Origin: Acidobacteriota bacterium
Lineage (GTDB): Bacteria; Acidobacteriota; Thermoanaerobaculia; Multivoradales; J023
NCBI GenBank assembly: GCA_029263395.1
Contig: JAJCXO010000080.1
Location: 1-64,000 of the forward strand
DNA length: 64,000 bases
Direction: 5' to 3'
Within the stretch, counting starts at the first letter, position 1. Each line of letters starts with the position of its first letter. The position numbers and the translations under genes were made by a program. This document shows, one piece after another, positions 8,521-16,915 of this stretch. The notes below the pieces were generated by a model. It searched no databases. It saw only the letters and a program-made list of their open reading frames with translations, and was not told the origin of the DNA.

Positions 8521-9477
8521 ATGAGCTGGTTTTCTCGCCGTAAGGGCAAAGTGGAAGCGCTCGGCCCGGCGGTGCTTCAAAGTGGTGTTTATCGTTCTCC
8601 TGGGTTGACGCGACTAGGCAAAGAGCTTGATCGACGACGACCGGAGTCGATTCTTGATTTAGGGCCTTCGTCGACAGAGAATGTCAATTTCCTGTCGCGG
8701 TACACCACCAATTTATGCATCCAGGATTTGTTCAACGGTGCCTGTCACGATACCGGCCGTCGGTCGACCGCCTTCCGTTTTGGCGCCGCGGACGAATTGG
8801 AGCTGCCACCGCTCGGTGATCGTTTCGACGTCGTGCTGATGTGGGACTTGATCCACTACTTCGCACCCGAAGAACGCCGACGATTCGTGGCTCGCTTAGC
8901 GTCCTATTGCGAACCGAACGCCTTTGTCTTCCTCCTTGGATCTTCCCTCACTGGTGTCCCGTTGGTACCGATTCAATTCAAGATCGAGACTGAGGAGTCG
9001 TTATTTTACTCCGTGCAGGATGACGAACGCATGGAGCCCGGTGGCCTGACCACGCGATTGGTCGAGGGCGTGATGGAGAACTTCGAACCGTTGCGCTGTT
9101 TCCAGCTGCGTAACGGGCTCCAAGAGTTCCTTTTCCGTTATCGAGGCGATCACACTGGGGATGTTGAAGCGGCCAAACCAGGAAACACCGCAGCATCACA
9201 GGGGGCGATCATAGCCAGTAAGGCGCGGGGGGCCAAGACGGGGGGGCCAGGTAAGTCGGCGTCTGGCAAGGCGGCGACTCCGGGCAGGACCAGCACCGTG
9301 GGAAAAACAAGTACCTCGGGCAAAGCGACATCCAGCAAGGCGCCAGCCAGCAAGGCGAAATCCCGTGCCAAGACTACATTCGACGCGCAGAGTCAGCTGA
9401 AGGAGAAGTCCCCGCCCGCGGGGAAGGGTGCGGCCGCCGATTCAGGGTCTGAGACGACCGATCCAATTGCGGTCTAG
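8521..9477 (+). CDS. Methyltransferase-fold protein with a lysine/alanine/serine-rich tail
   Basis: A 318-residue protein. Residues 1 to about 205 look like a class I SAM-dependent methyltransferase: motif I is ESILDLGPSS, followed by an acidic strand end and a FDVVLMWDLIHYF motif. The glycine-rich loop is less canonical than usual, so cofactor binding should be tested. From about residue 215 the protein becomes low-complexity (GKSASGKAATPGRTSTVGKT and similar), resembling histone H1-like nucleic-acid-binding tails. The start at 8521 follows the SDR stop by 10 bases and gives a sensible N-terminus; an upstream in-frame extension overlaps the SDR. The 3' end overlaps the convergent SMP-30-like gene by 36 bases. 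Confidence 0.75.
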   Translation: MSWFSRRKGKVEALGPAVLQSGVYRSPGLTRLGKELDRRRPESILDLGPSSTENVNFLSRYTTNLCIQDLFNGACHDTGRRSTAFRFGAADELELPPLGDRFDVVLMWDLIHYFAPEERRRFVARLASYCEPNAFVFLLGSSLTGVPLVPIQFKIETEESLFYSVQDDERMEPGGLTTRLVEGVMENFEPLRCFQLRNGLQEFLFRYRGDHTGDVEAAKPGNTAASQGAIIASKARGAKTGGPGKSASGKAATPGRTSTVGKTSTSGKATSSKAPASKAKSRAKTTFDAQSQLKEKSPPAGKGAAADSGSETTDPIAV

Positions 9478-10527
9478 ATTTCCCAGGTAAAGCTCGCCGT
9501 TGACCTCTTCCGCCGAGGTTGTCTGAGGAACCCGTTCACCCGTCGGGTCGTGCAAGCTGCGTCGAACGGCGCCATTTTCGTCGAGCGCTAGAACCAAACC
9601 GTAGGATTGGGGCTTGGGCCATACCCAGCGTGGCATTTTCGAGAGCTGGCGCTTCAACCAAGGGTGTGGATGGAGTCGCTCGAGTGCCGGATTACGCACC
9701 GTATAGAGGGCAACCCAGAAGGTGCCTTGGCGGTTGCTGGAAACCCCGTCGGGAAATCCGGGCAGGTTGTCGGCAAAAATGTCCGAAGTGCCAGCGAGCG
9801 GTCCCGCCAGCCAATACCGAGTTATCCGATAACGATAAGTTTCGTTGACCACAACGAAGTCTTCCGAGCTCGAGAGAGCCACACCATTGGCAAAATAGAG
9901 ATCCTTTAGCAGTACTTCGGTGGACCCAGTCACGGGGTCATAACGCAGCAGCCGCCCACGTGGCTTGGCTTCGAGCAAGTCTTCGAGATGTTGGCCATAG
10001 CCGAATCGCCAACTGGCATCCGAGAAATAAATCTTGCCATCTGAAGCGATGTCGAGGTCGTCGGTGAAGGCGAACGGCAGGTCATCAGCTTGGGTGGTCA
10101 ACGTCTCGATTTGGCCTGCTGGATCGATCGCCAACAGGCCTTTGGCAGCGTCGGCGACGATCAATCGCCCACCGCCATCGAAGTGCAACCCGAGCGGTCG
10201 ACCACCGGTGGTGGCGAAGGTCTCGACTTGCTCGGTGACGCCACCAGCAGTAGGGGAGAGCGTAACGCGGACAATATGACCGTCATGGGTGCCAGCGTAG
10301 ATCCGGCCTTGGTCATCGAGCGCAACATCTTCCGGGCCGTGGAGACTACCTTCAGCGATGCGTTCGACGGCCTGAAGTTCCTGGTTTGGCGCCAGCAGAC
10401 CGGTCAGGGCGGGCGGTTTGGGCGGTGAGTAGGCTGCCGGTGCGATAGGTGCCGGAGCAAGGAGGAATACCAACAGGCCGAGCGTTGGGAGACCTACACA
10501 GAGACCAAGTTTGGAGTGTTTGGACAT
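9442..10527 (-). CDS. SMP-30/strictosidine synthase-like beta-propeller protein
   Basis: A 361-residue secreted or membrane-anchored six-bladed propeller. The N-terminus has a hydrophobic segment (LGLCVGLPTLGLLVFLLAP) serving as signal or anchor. The propeller carries the pattern of the strictosidine synthase/APMAP group: GPEDVALDDQGRIYAGTHDG, FTDDLDIASDGKIYFSDAS, NLPGFPDGVSSNRQGTFWVA and a C-terminal EEVNGELYLGNL. Members hydrolyse lactones or esters, or have unknown roles; no substrate can be assigned. The ATG at 10527 is preferred because it begins just before the hydrophobic segment; a GTG at 10560 is possible. Confidence 0.85.
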   Translation of the reverse strand: MSKHSKLGLCVGLPTLGLLVFLLAPAPIAPAAYSPPKPPALTGLLAPNQELQAVERIAEGSLHGPEDVALDDQGRIYAGTHDGHIVRVTLSPTAGGVTEQVETFATTGGRPLGLHFDGGGRLIVADAAKGLLAIDPAGQIETLTTQADDLPFAFTDDLDIASDGKIYFSDASWRFGYGQHLEDLLEAKPRGRLLRYDPVTGSTEVLLKDLYFANGVALSSSEDFVVVNETYRYRITRYWLAGPLAGTSDIFADNLPGFPDGVSSNRQGTFWVALYTVRNPALERLHPHPWLKRQLSKMPRWVWPKPQSYGLVLALDENGAVRRSLHDPTGERVPQTTSAEEVNGELYLGNLDRNWIGRLRP

Positions 10528-10602
10528 CTCCGGATATAAGCACAGTCGGGAGACGATCACAAATCAACAGCAAGATCTGCTGTTCCAACGGTCCGGTGGA
10601 AG

Positions 10603-10829
10603 CTAGGCTAGATCCCAACCAACAACGCATCGAGAGCTCGGTCGGTCTTGTGGGCTGCGCCGCAGCTCCAGAACTCGCCGGATCTCTTGCAGTATGCCTA
10701 AGTTATTGTATTGCCATCGGATACGAGATGCGAACAGGTGCGAAGCTCAAACATGCTCGCTGCTGGCTCGCTCCACAAGACCTCCCTCACCGAGCTGAGA
10801 ATGGCAATACTAGACGGGATCTAGGCTAG
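10603..10829 (+). repeat. MITE-like element, copy A
   Basis: A 227-base non-coding element bounded by near-perfect terminal inverted repeats: CTAGGCTAGATCCC at 10603-10616 and its complement at 10816-10829 (13 of 14 matching). It contains a short perfect palindrome, GCTGCG/CGCAGC. The same sequence recurs, inverted and about 45 bases shorter, at 42018-42200, and in a diverged form at 15518-15690. It encodes no transposase and lies between the SMP-30-like gene and clpS. An open frame running through it is not considered a gene. Confidence 0.7.
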
Positions 10830-10837
10830 AAAACCGC

Positions 10838-10866
10838 TTGCTTCTAAGGTCTCTCCGCCATAACTT
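10838..10866 (+). promoter_or_regulatory. Candidate sigma-70 promoter of clpS
   Basis: TTGCTT at 10838-10843 and TAACTT at 10861-10866 are separated by 17 bases. The expected transcription start is at or next to the clpS ATG at 10873, so the message would be leaderless. No Shine-Dalgarno is visible before that ATG, which agrees. The promoter begins nine bases after the MITE-like element. Confidence 0.5.
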
Positions 10867-10872
10867 AGTGTC

Positions 10873-11196
10873 ATGAGTGAGTTCGATCCCACTGACGAGC
10901 GCGACGACGAACTTGTTGCCGAGCGCAAACGAAAAACACGCAAACCGCGCCGTTGGAAGGTGCTGTTACATAACGACGATTACACCACCACTGATTTTGT
11001 GGTCGAAATCCTGATGCGCCATTTTCACAAGTCCGAGGCCGAGGCAACCCATGTCATGCTGCAGGTGCATCATCGTGGCCTCGGTGTTGCTGGGGTTTAC
11101 CCCAAGGACGTTGCCGAGAGCAAAGTGGCGGAAGTCGGCGACGAAGCACGCTCCAAAGGGATGCCGTTGCTCCTGACCACCGAGAGCGAGTCATGA
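10873..11196 (+). CDS. clpS: ClpS adaptor for the ClpAP protease
   Basis: A 107-residue N-end rule adaptor. A charged, flexible N-terminus of about 28 residues is followed by the ClpS core: WKVLLHNDDYTTTDFVVEIL, the MRHFHKSEAEATHVMLQVH segment and GVYPKDVAESKV. The Asn-Asp-Asp pocket residues and the paired His region used for N-degron binding are present. It would bring substrates with destabilising N-termini to ClpA in the cytoplasm. Its stop overlaps the clpA start by ATGA, the usual clpS-clpA arrangement. Confidence 0.97.
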   Translation: MSEFDPTDERDDELVAERKRKTRKPRRWKVLLHNDDYTTTDFVVEILMRHFHKSEAEATHVMLQVHHRGLGVAGVYPKDVAESKVAEVGDEARSKGMPLLLTTESES

Positions 11197-13436
11197 ATAT
11201 TTCGCAAGACCTACAGATTTCTCTTTCCGTGGCGGTGTCCGAGGCCGATCGCCTACGTCACGACTACGCTGGCCTGGAGCACCTCCTCTATGCCCTGATC
11301 TTGGATGAATCGAGTGCTGACGTGCTGCGCCATTGTGGTGCCGACGTCGACCGGCTCAAGCGCCGTCTTCAAGCCTATCTCACCGACGAGCTCGACGGTG
11401 TCGAGGCGGAAGCCTGGCAGGAACCCCGCCTGAGTCTTGCCTTTCAACGCGTCTTGGGACGTGCCCAAGCCCACGTCGAGGGGGTAGGTAAGGACGAGCT
11501 CGAAGGGGTTGATCTGCTGGTAGCGATGTTCTACGAGAGTGATTCGTTTGCGGTCCACTTCCTCGACGAGGAAGGCGTGTCTCGACTCGATGTGGTGAGC
11601 TTCCTGTCCCATGGGGTGTCGAAGATCCGGCCGACAATCCCGGGTGCCAGCCTGCCGGCGGGCGACGACGACGGCATGGAAGATGCGGCGGGTGAGGGAC
11701 TCGAGGGATTCACTCAGGATCTCACCGAGCTCGCCCGCGCTGGTCTGATCGACCCCTTGATCGGCCGCCGGAAAGAGATCCTGCGGACGCTGCATATCCT
11801 CCAACGGCGGCGCAAGAACAATCCGCTCTACGTCGGCGATCCTGGGGTTGGTAAAACCGCCTTGGCGGAAGGGCTGGCGCTCAAGATCGCGGACGGTGAT
11901 GTACCGGAACAGTTCCGCGATGTCCGCGTATTTCGGCTGGATATGGGGGCACTGTTGGCCGGCACGCGCTACCGTGGCGACTTCGAGAATCGCGTCAAGG
12001 CGGTCCTGGGGGAGCTCGAGAAGCTGGATAAACCGATCCTATTCATCGACGAAATCCACACTGTGATCGGCGCCGGCAGCGCCGGCCGTGGCACCATGGA
12101 CGCTTCGAACCTATTGAAACCAGCTTTGGAGCGTGGGCGGCTGCGGTGTATCGGCGCAACTACCTGGGAGGAGTATCGGCAGAGCTTCCAGCGCGACCAG
12201 GCGCTGGCTCGGCGATTCCAGCGGGTCGAGGTTGGTGAGCCGACGGTACCCGAGACGGTGAAGATCTTTGAGGGGTTGCGCGACCGTTATGAAGATCATC
12301 ACGGCATTCGGTACACCAAGCCGGCGGTGAAAGCGGCTGCGGAGTTGGCCTCGAGATATTTGCGCGACCGGCGGTTACCCGACAAGGCGATCGATCTACT
12401 CGACGAGGCCGGCGCCGCGGTCGCTTTGCAGAAGCGTAAAACGGTCGGTGTCGGCGAGCTCGAACAGGTGTTGGCGACCATGGCACAGATCCCCGAACGT
12501 CGGGTCAAGGGTGGCGACCGCGAGCGGCTACAGCTTCTGGAAGCTGAGCTTCAGCGCGTGGTGTTCGGCCAGGATGAGGCGATCGAGCGGCTGGTGAGCG
12601 CAATCAAAGTTTCGCGGGCAGGCTTGAGAGATCCTCAGAAGCCGGTTGGCAGCTTCCTGCTAACCGGCCCGACTGGCGTCGGCAAAACCGAAGTTGCTAA
12701 GCAGCTTGCTGAAGTGATGGGGATCTCGTTCCTACGTTTCGACATGAGCGAATACATGGAACGACACACCGTCTCCCGGTTGGTCGGTGCACCTCCAGGT
12801 TATGTCGGTTTCGACCGTGGGGGACTGCTCACCGAAGCAGTTTCGAAGAGCCCACATGCTGTGCTCTTACTCGATGAGATCGAGAAAGCCCACGGTGACG
12901 TGTTCAACATCCTGCTCCAGATCATGGATCACGGGACGCTGACCGATACCAACGGTAAACAGGCTGATTTTCGACAGGTCATCCTACTGATGACTTCCAA
13001 CATCGGCGCCCGGGCCATGTCAGGCCGCAGCCTGGGTTTTGGCTCCGGTGCCGACTCCGATCGCGCCGCTGATAGTCAACAGGCCTTCGAGCGTTTCTTC
13101 AGTCCTGAGTTTCGGAATCGCCTCGATGCCCGCTTGCAGTTCAAGTCTCTCAGTCCGGAGGTCATGGGGCTGATCGTCGATAAATTCATCGGCGAGCTAC
13201 GGCAGCAGCTGCGATCCAAGAAAGTCAAAATCAAGCTGACCGATGCCGGCCGTCAGCAACTCGCCGACCTGGGGTACGACCCGGCTTTCGGGGCGCGTCC
13301 GTTGGCCCGGGTGATCGAAGAGAAAGTGAAGCGGGCTTTAACCGACGAATTACTGTTTGGCGCGTTGGAGAATGGCGGCACGGTCACCGTTGATGCTGGC
13401 GCTGGCGAGATATCCCTCAGTTACGGCGAGTCTTGA
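11193..13436 (+). CDS. clpA: ATP-dependent Clp protease ATPase subunit ClpA
   Basis: A 747-residue AAA+ unfoldase that feeds proteins to ClpP. The N-domain is at about 1-145. The first AAA+ module has Walker A GDPGVGKT at 215-222 and Walker B ILFIDEIH; the second has Walker A GPTGVGKT at 492-499 and Walker B VLLLDEIEKAH. The C-terminal D2-small domain ends the protein. No long ClpB-type middle coiled coil is present, which together with the clpS partner supports ClpA. clpP is not in the window. Translation is coupled to clpS by ATGA. Confidence 0.97.
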   Translation: MNISQDLQISLSVAVSEADRLRHDYAGLEHLLYALILDESSADVLRHCGADVDRLKRRLQAYLTDELDGVEAEAWQEPRLSLAFQRVLGRAQAHVEGVGKDELEGVDLLVAMFYESDSFAVHFLDEEGVSRLDVVSFLSHGVSKIRPTIPGASLPAGDDDGMEDAAGEGLEGFTQDLTELARAGLIDPLIGRRKEILRTLHILQRRRKNNPLYVGDPGVGKTALAEGLALKIADGDVPEQFRDVRVFRLDMGALLAGTRYRGDFENRVKAVLGELEKLDKPILFIDEIHTVIGAGSAGRGTMDASNLLKPALERGRLRCIGATTWEEYRQSFQRDQALARRFQRVEVGEPTVPETVKIFEGLRDRYEDHHGIRYTKPAVKAAAELASRYLRDRRLPDKAIDLLDEAGAAVALQKRKTVGVGELEQVLATMAQIPERRVKGGDRERLQLLEAELQRVVFGQDEAIERLVSAIKVSRAGLRDPQKPVGSFLLTGPTGVGKTEVAKQLAEVMGISFLRFDMSEYMERHTVSRLVGAPPGYVGFDRGGLLTEAVSKSPHAVLLLDEIEKAHGDVFNILLQIMDHGTLTDTNGKQADFRQVILLMTSNIGARAMSGRSLGFGSGADSDRAADSQQAFERFFSPEFRNRLDARLQFKSLSPEVMGLIVDKFIGELRQQLRSKKVKIKLTDAGRQQLADLGYDPAFGARPLARVIEEKVKRALTDELLFGALENGGTVTVDAGAGEISLSYGES

Positions 13437-13544
13437 CGCACTATCTGCGAATGGTTGGGGAGTCCGGACGCCACATGCTACGGTGAGGCTTCGAATTCCC
13501 AGGCCCCGTGACGTGCGCTCAGCTGGAGGGTACGCGCATCATCA

Positions 13545-13562
13545 ACGCGGCGTAAGCCGCGT
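13545..13562 (+). promoter_or_regulatory. Stable GNRA-loop hairpin ahead of the lipoprotein start
   Basis: ACGCGGC at 13545-13551 pairs perfectly with GCCGCGT at 13556-13562 around a GTAA loop. It ends immediately before the AAAGGAG ribosome binding site of the gene at 13578. It could stabilise the message end or affect initiation. Confidence 0.35.
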
Positions 13563-13577
13563 CGAAAGGAGACCGGC

Positions 13578-15503
13578 ATGCGTCGCATAGTCGAGTGTCG
13601 CCCCTCAGTCTCGTTGTTTCTGCTGCTTTTCATCGCCGGCATCACAAGTGGCTGCGTCGGACTAGCAGAGGACATCGCCACCCACTTGGCCAAGCAGGAT
13701 CTCAGAGAGATCAACCAAGATTTCAAGGTCTTCGAGGCCGACCTGGCACAGTTTAGGCAGTGCCTCAAAGAGCGCGGGGGAGTTTGTGACGGAGATGTTC
13801 AAACCGCCCTGCCGGCCAGCTCACAACACCTCAAGGGGCAGGCGATAAAACCGATCATGCCAGGCAGCAGTTCACTGCTGGCTTCGTCGGTGGATGGCCT
13901 GACTGCCGGTGATCCGACCCGCAACGCCTATGAGGTGCTCAGCCATCCGGTCGTGACACAGGCGGCAGGACTCCACCATCACCTGCGGGGTCACGACGTT
14001 GGCGACGTTCCGGGTATTTCGACGCAAACCACGCCGCGAGGTCAGGACAGTACCGAGAGCACGATCACCGTCGACATGAAGCTCGCCAAGGCTCGGCATT
14101 TTCACTCGCGACTGTTGTCCTCGATCGGAACCACCGCTTGGGAAGCTCTCGTCGGGCATTGTGATGGTTTGCTGGCGAAACATCGAGGTGACAAAGGTTA
14201 TGACGATCTGGTCTCGGATTGCCGCCGCGCCACCTTTATCCGCGGCTATCTAGACGCTTACCTACGTAACGGCCAATTCCTTCAAGTCGACGTCCAAGTG
14301 GCGAGGGCGATTCAGGCCATTCGTCACGAAGGATCCAAGATCGAAGGCGATATCCAGACTTTGAGAGGCGACGTCACGACGCTCGAGTCGAAGATTGCAA
14401 CCGCCGAGGCCTCTGTGGTATCCGCACTTGCGAGTCGTACCAGCAACATAGGGACGGCGGTGACGAGCTTGATCAACAAGGTCGGCACGGATGTGGAGAC
14501 GCACTACGGCGTGGCGGGCAAAAAGATCGCGCAAGCCCTCTCGACCCTCGCCACCCAAGCCGGCGCGCTGGCTCAGTCGTTGACCCAACAAGCGGACACC
14601 AAGGTGGATGCCGAGTTGCAGAGGTTGGTCACTAAGCTCGACAACGTCCTCAACGAGATCGATAGCACACTGCAGGCGTTACAGCAGGAAGTCAGCCACG
14701 TCGACGAACGACTGGTGCAAGACATTCAGCTCGGACTCAACCAGGCGGACAACAAGTTGAGCAACGTCTTCCGGTTCTCGACCACCGGATTTGTGTCGCG
14801 AGACGGCCAGTTCCAGGCCCACTTGCCAACCCTAAACGCCACCGTCGACCCGACCGCTAACCGATTGGTAACGGTCAAAGACGCGGACGCGAACAACGAA
14901 GTGATCACCGGTTCGACTCGTCTAGCTGATCTGGGCGTCGCCAGCGATACGTCCGGTGTCGGTACCGGAGCAAGAATTGGTGCCGAGATCGTGCGAGTGT
15001 TTCTCGAAGCGTTGTTCGATGCTCACGAAGGACTGCCGGCGGTAGCACCAATTGGCGCAAATCGCCCAACCGGATTGACCCTCGGCAGTGACAGCTTGCC
15101 GCTCTTTCAGTCACCCCTAGGACATGTTGACGCCCGTGACCTCGATCACATGACCCGCATCAACGACCGCGTCGCAACCCAAACCCGGGTCGTCGTTGGC
15201 CGTATCATCTCCGGCTTGGGACCGTTCAGCCTCAACAACCCACCGCTCGAAGATCTGCTTGTTGAAGTAATTGCCACCAGCGTCCGGAAAGCAGCTGAAA
15301 AGGCGAGCTGGTGTTGGTATGCCTGCAATCTCGACGTCGATAGCCAGAAGCTGAAAGCCGACGTTGAGAAAGACGCGAAGGACAAGGTCAAAGAGGCAGA
15401 GCAGAAGGTCGAGGGTGCTATCAAGAAGGATGCGGACAAGGTCCGAACCTGGTCACACAAAGAAGCCCAACATGTCAGTGTGCGGTTGAAACTCAGCCGG
15501 TAG
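13578..15503 (+). CDS. Large coiled-coil lipoprotein of unknown function
   Basis: A 641-residue protein with a signal peptide and a lipobox ending in ITSGC, with Cys26 as the likely lipidated residue. No known family was recognised. About residues 230-390 are heptad-rich (DIQTLRGDVTTLESKIATAE and on), predicting a long coiled coil. A more globular part follows, with a conserved-looking Cys pair in ASWCWYACNLD near 575. The last 60 residues are Lys/Glu-rich helix. A second Cys pair lies near the mature N-terminus (FRQCLKERGGVCDGD). It is likely anchored in an outer or inner membrane leaflet facing the periplasm. A strong AAAGGAG precedes the start. It stands alone after clpA, 141 bases away. 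Confidence 0.8.
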   Translation: MRRIVECRPSVSLFLLLFIAGITSGCVGLAEDIATHLAKQDLREINQDFKVFEADLAQFRQCLKERGGVCDGDVQTALPASSQHLKGQAIKPIMPGSSSLLASSVDGLTAGDPTRNAYEVLSHPVVTQAAGLHHHLRGHDVGDVPGISTQTTPRGQDSTESTITVDMKLAKARHFHSRLLSSIGTTAWEALVGHCDGLLAKHRGDKGYDDLVSDCRRATFIRGYLDAYLRNGQFLQVDVQVARAIQAIRHEGSKIEGDIQTLRGDVTTLESKIATAEASVVSALASRTSNIGTAVTSLINKVGTDVETHYGVAGKKIAQALSTLATQAGALAQSLTQQADTKVDAELQRLVTKLDNVLNEIDSTLQALQQEVSHVDERLVQDIQLGLNQADNKLSNVFRFSTTGFVSRDGQFQAHLPTLNATVDPTANRLVTVKDADANNEVITGSTRLADLGVASDTSGVGTGARIGAEIVRVFLEALFDAHEGLPAVAPIGANRPTGLTLGSDSLPLFQSPLGHVDARDLDHMTRINDRVATQTRVVVGRIISGLGPFSLNNPPLEDLLVEVIATSVRKAAEKASWCWYACNLDVDSQKLKADVEKDAKDKVKEAEQKVEGAIKKDADKVRTWSHKEAQHVSVRLKLSR

Positions 15504-15517
15504 GTACCTCGGCTGTG

Positions 15518-15690
15518 CTAGTCGGTGGTCTGGGTGGGCTGCGCGCGAGGCTGCGTGACTCGCCGGATCCTTCTCTAGATGCGTCAGCTAACCCAAAACA
15601 ACCAGTCCGCGAATCCTTCGATGATGCACGCTCAAACATACTCGCTCGTGCTCGCTCCACCCACACGACCTCGACCGCTCAGCTACTCAA
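15518..15690 (+). repeat. Diverged copy B of the MITE-like element
   Basis: This stretch between two convergent genes matches copy A (10603-10829) in blocks: GGGTGGGCTGCGC, ACTCGCCGGATC, then GCTCAAACATACTCGCT and GCTCGCTCCAC. Clear terminal inverted repeats are not visible, so it seems older or truncated. The remaining bases up to 15774 hold nothing recognisable. Confidence 0.5.
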
Positions 15691-15774
15691 TTTCTGGAGG
15701 TGGAGATCTCGTTCAGTTTTACCATCTTGGCCTCGGTGAGGGGAGACCTGTGGAACGAGCAAGCACCGAGGGTA

Positions 15775-16761
15775 TTAGTCCTGCCCCCACGGTAGCTGAA
15801 TGAACTGTGGATTGGTGAGTTGGTCGAGCCAAGGGACGTCGATCCAGGTCAGCAGGGCCAGGGCCAGGGTCAGCAGCGCGACCAGCATCATCAGGGTTTT
15901 CTCGCGGAACAACTTCTCAGGAGTCTGAGCCGACGAGCCGTGTTTGAGTCCGACGTGAAGGTAAGACGCAAAGAGGGCGGCGAAAAAGGGCAGGGAGAGC
16001 AAATATTCGATGCGATATTTGATCAGGAAGACGGCCAGGAAGAACGACGCCATCTGGGCATAGAGGAAGCTCGAGATCAGCAGCGAGTTTTCGGTGTAGA
16101 AGCGAAACGAGGTCCGATAGAGACCCAATCGTTCTATGTTGTCAGTGGCAGCTACTGTGCGATATTCAGCGAAGCGTTTGATGGCCATCAGAAAGGCACC
16201 GCTCATCCAATACGCCCCCAGTAGGCTGGACGGCGGCAACGTCGTGGGGTCGACCATCGCCCAGCCCAAGGTCAGGCGGATCGGGTTGTTGAGGGCCTCG
16301 CTGAGAACGTCCACGTAGACGCGATCTTTGGTGCGTAGTGGCGGCACATTGTAGAGCACTGCACTCGCCAGGAACGCGCCGATCGTCACCAGATAAAGTG
16401 TTGAGAGAGACGCAGCCAGCCCGAGTCCGATGGCGACGAGGGTCAAGTAGAAAAGCTTAACGACAACCGGCGAAAGATCTTTGGCGACCGCGGGCCGTTG
16501 GGACTTGGTTGGATGGAAGGCGTCCCGCTGCTTGTCGAGCCATTCGTTCAGCACATAGTTGGACGAGGCGACCGCGGCGGCGCTCGCCAACCCGACGATC
16601 AATGGCAGCACTAAAGTCGCAATTGGGACGGGATGATGAAGGAAGGCTAGGGCGATACCCGGCAGAATGAAAATCTGTTTGATCCAGTGGTCGGGCCGGG
16701 CCATCGCGAGATAGTCTGCTACGGTGGGCCGCCGCGAACTGACTGATGAGTGCCGCTGCAT
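15775..16761 (-). CDS. UbiA-family prenyltransferase, DPPR synthase-like
   Basis: A 328-residue integral membrane protein with about eight or nine predicted helices. The start MARPDHWIKQIFILPG and the motif NEWLDKQRDAFHPTKSQRP match the Asp-rich substrate site of decaprenyl-phosphate phosphoribosyltransferase-like members of the UbiA superfamily. These transfer phosphoribose from PRPP to a polyprenyl phosphate, supplying lipid-linked pentose for cell-surface glycans. Partner phosphatase or epimerase genes (DprE1/DprE2 type) are not in the window. It is divergent from the GT39-like glycosyltransferase, with 154 bases between, which is compatible with a shared surface-glycan role, but that is inference. 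A different prenyl acceptor cannot be excluded. Confidence 0.85.
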   Translation of the reverse strand: MQRHSSVSSRRPTVADYLAMARPDHWIKQIFILPGIALAFLHHPVPIATLVLPLIVGLASAAAVASSNYVLNEWLDKQRDAFHPTKSQRPAVAKDLSPVVVKLFYLTLVAIGLGLAASLSTLYLVTIGAFLASAVLYNVPPLRTKDRVYVDVLSEALNNPIRLTLGWAMVDPTTLPPSSLLGAYWMSGAFLMAIKRFAEYRTVAATDNIERLGLYRTSFRFYTENSLLISSFLYAQMASFFLAVFLIKYRIEYLLSLPFFAALFASYLHVGLKHGSSAQTPEKLFREKTLMMLVALLTLALALLTWIDVPWLDQLTNPQFIQLPWGQD

Positions 16762-16915
16762 GAAAACAGCCTTTGCAGACAGGAAAAGAGAGTGATTGGA
16801 TGCCGAGTGGTGGTGAGTCGGCGAGCAGCAGCGAAGGCGAAGTCATGATCTCCGGCCTACTGACCGGCGTCAAGCGATCTTTTGTCAAGGGTTCGAGAAT
16901 AATGGCGGGCGCATC

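Noticed and set aside
10449-10829. A 126-codon plus-strand frame through MITE-like copy A
   Set aside because: The matching frame in copy C is interrupted relative to it by a 45-base gap and the conserved blocks follow the DNA element rather than a protein; the 5' part overlaps the SMP-30-like gene.
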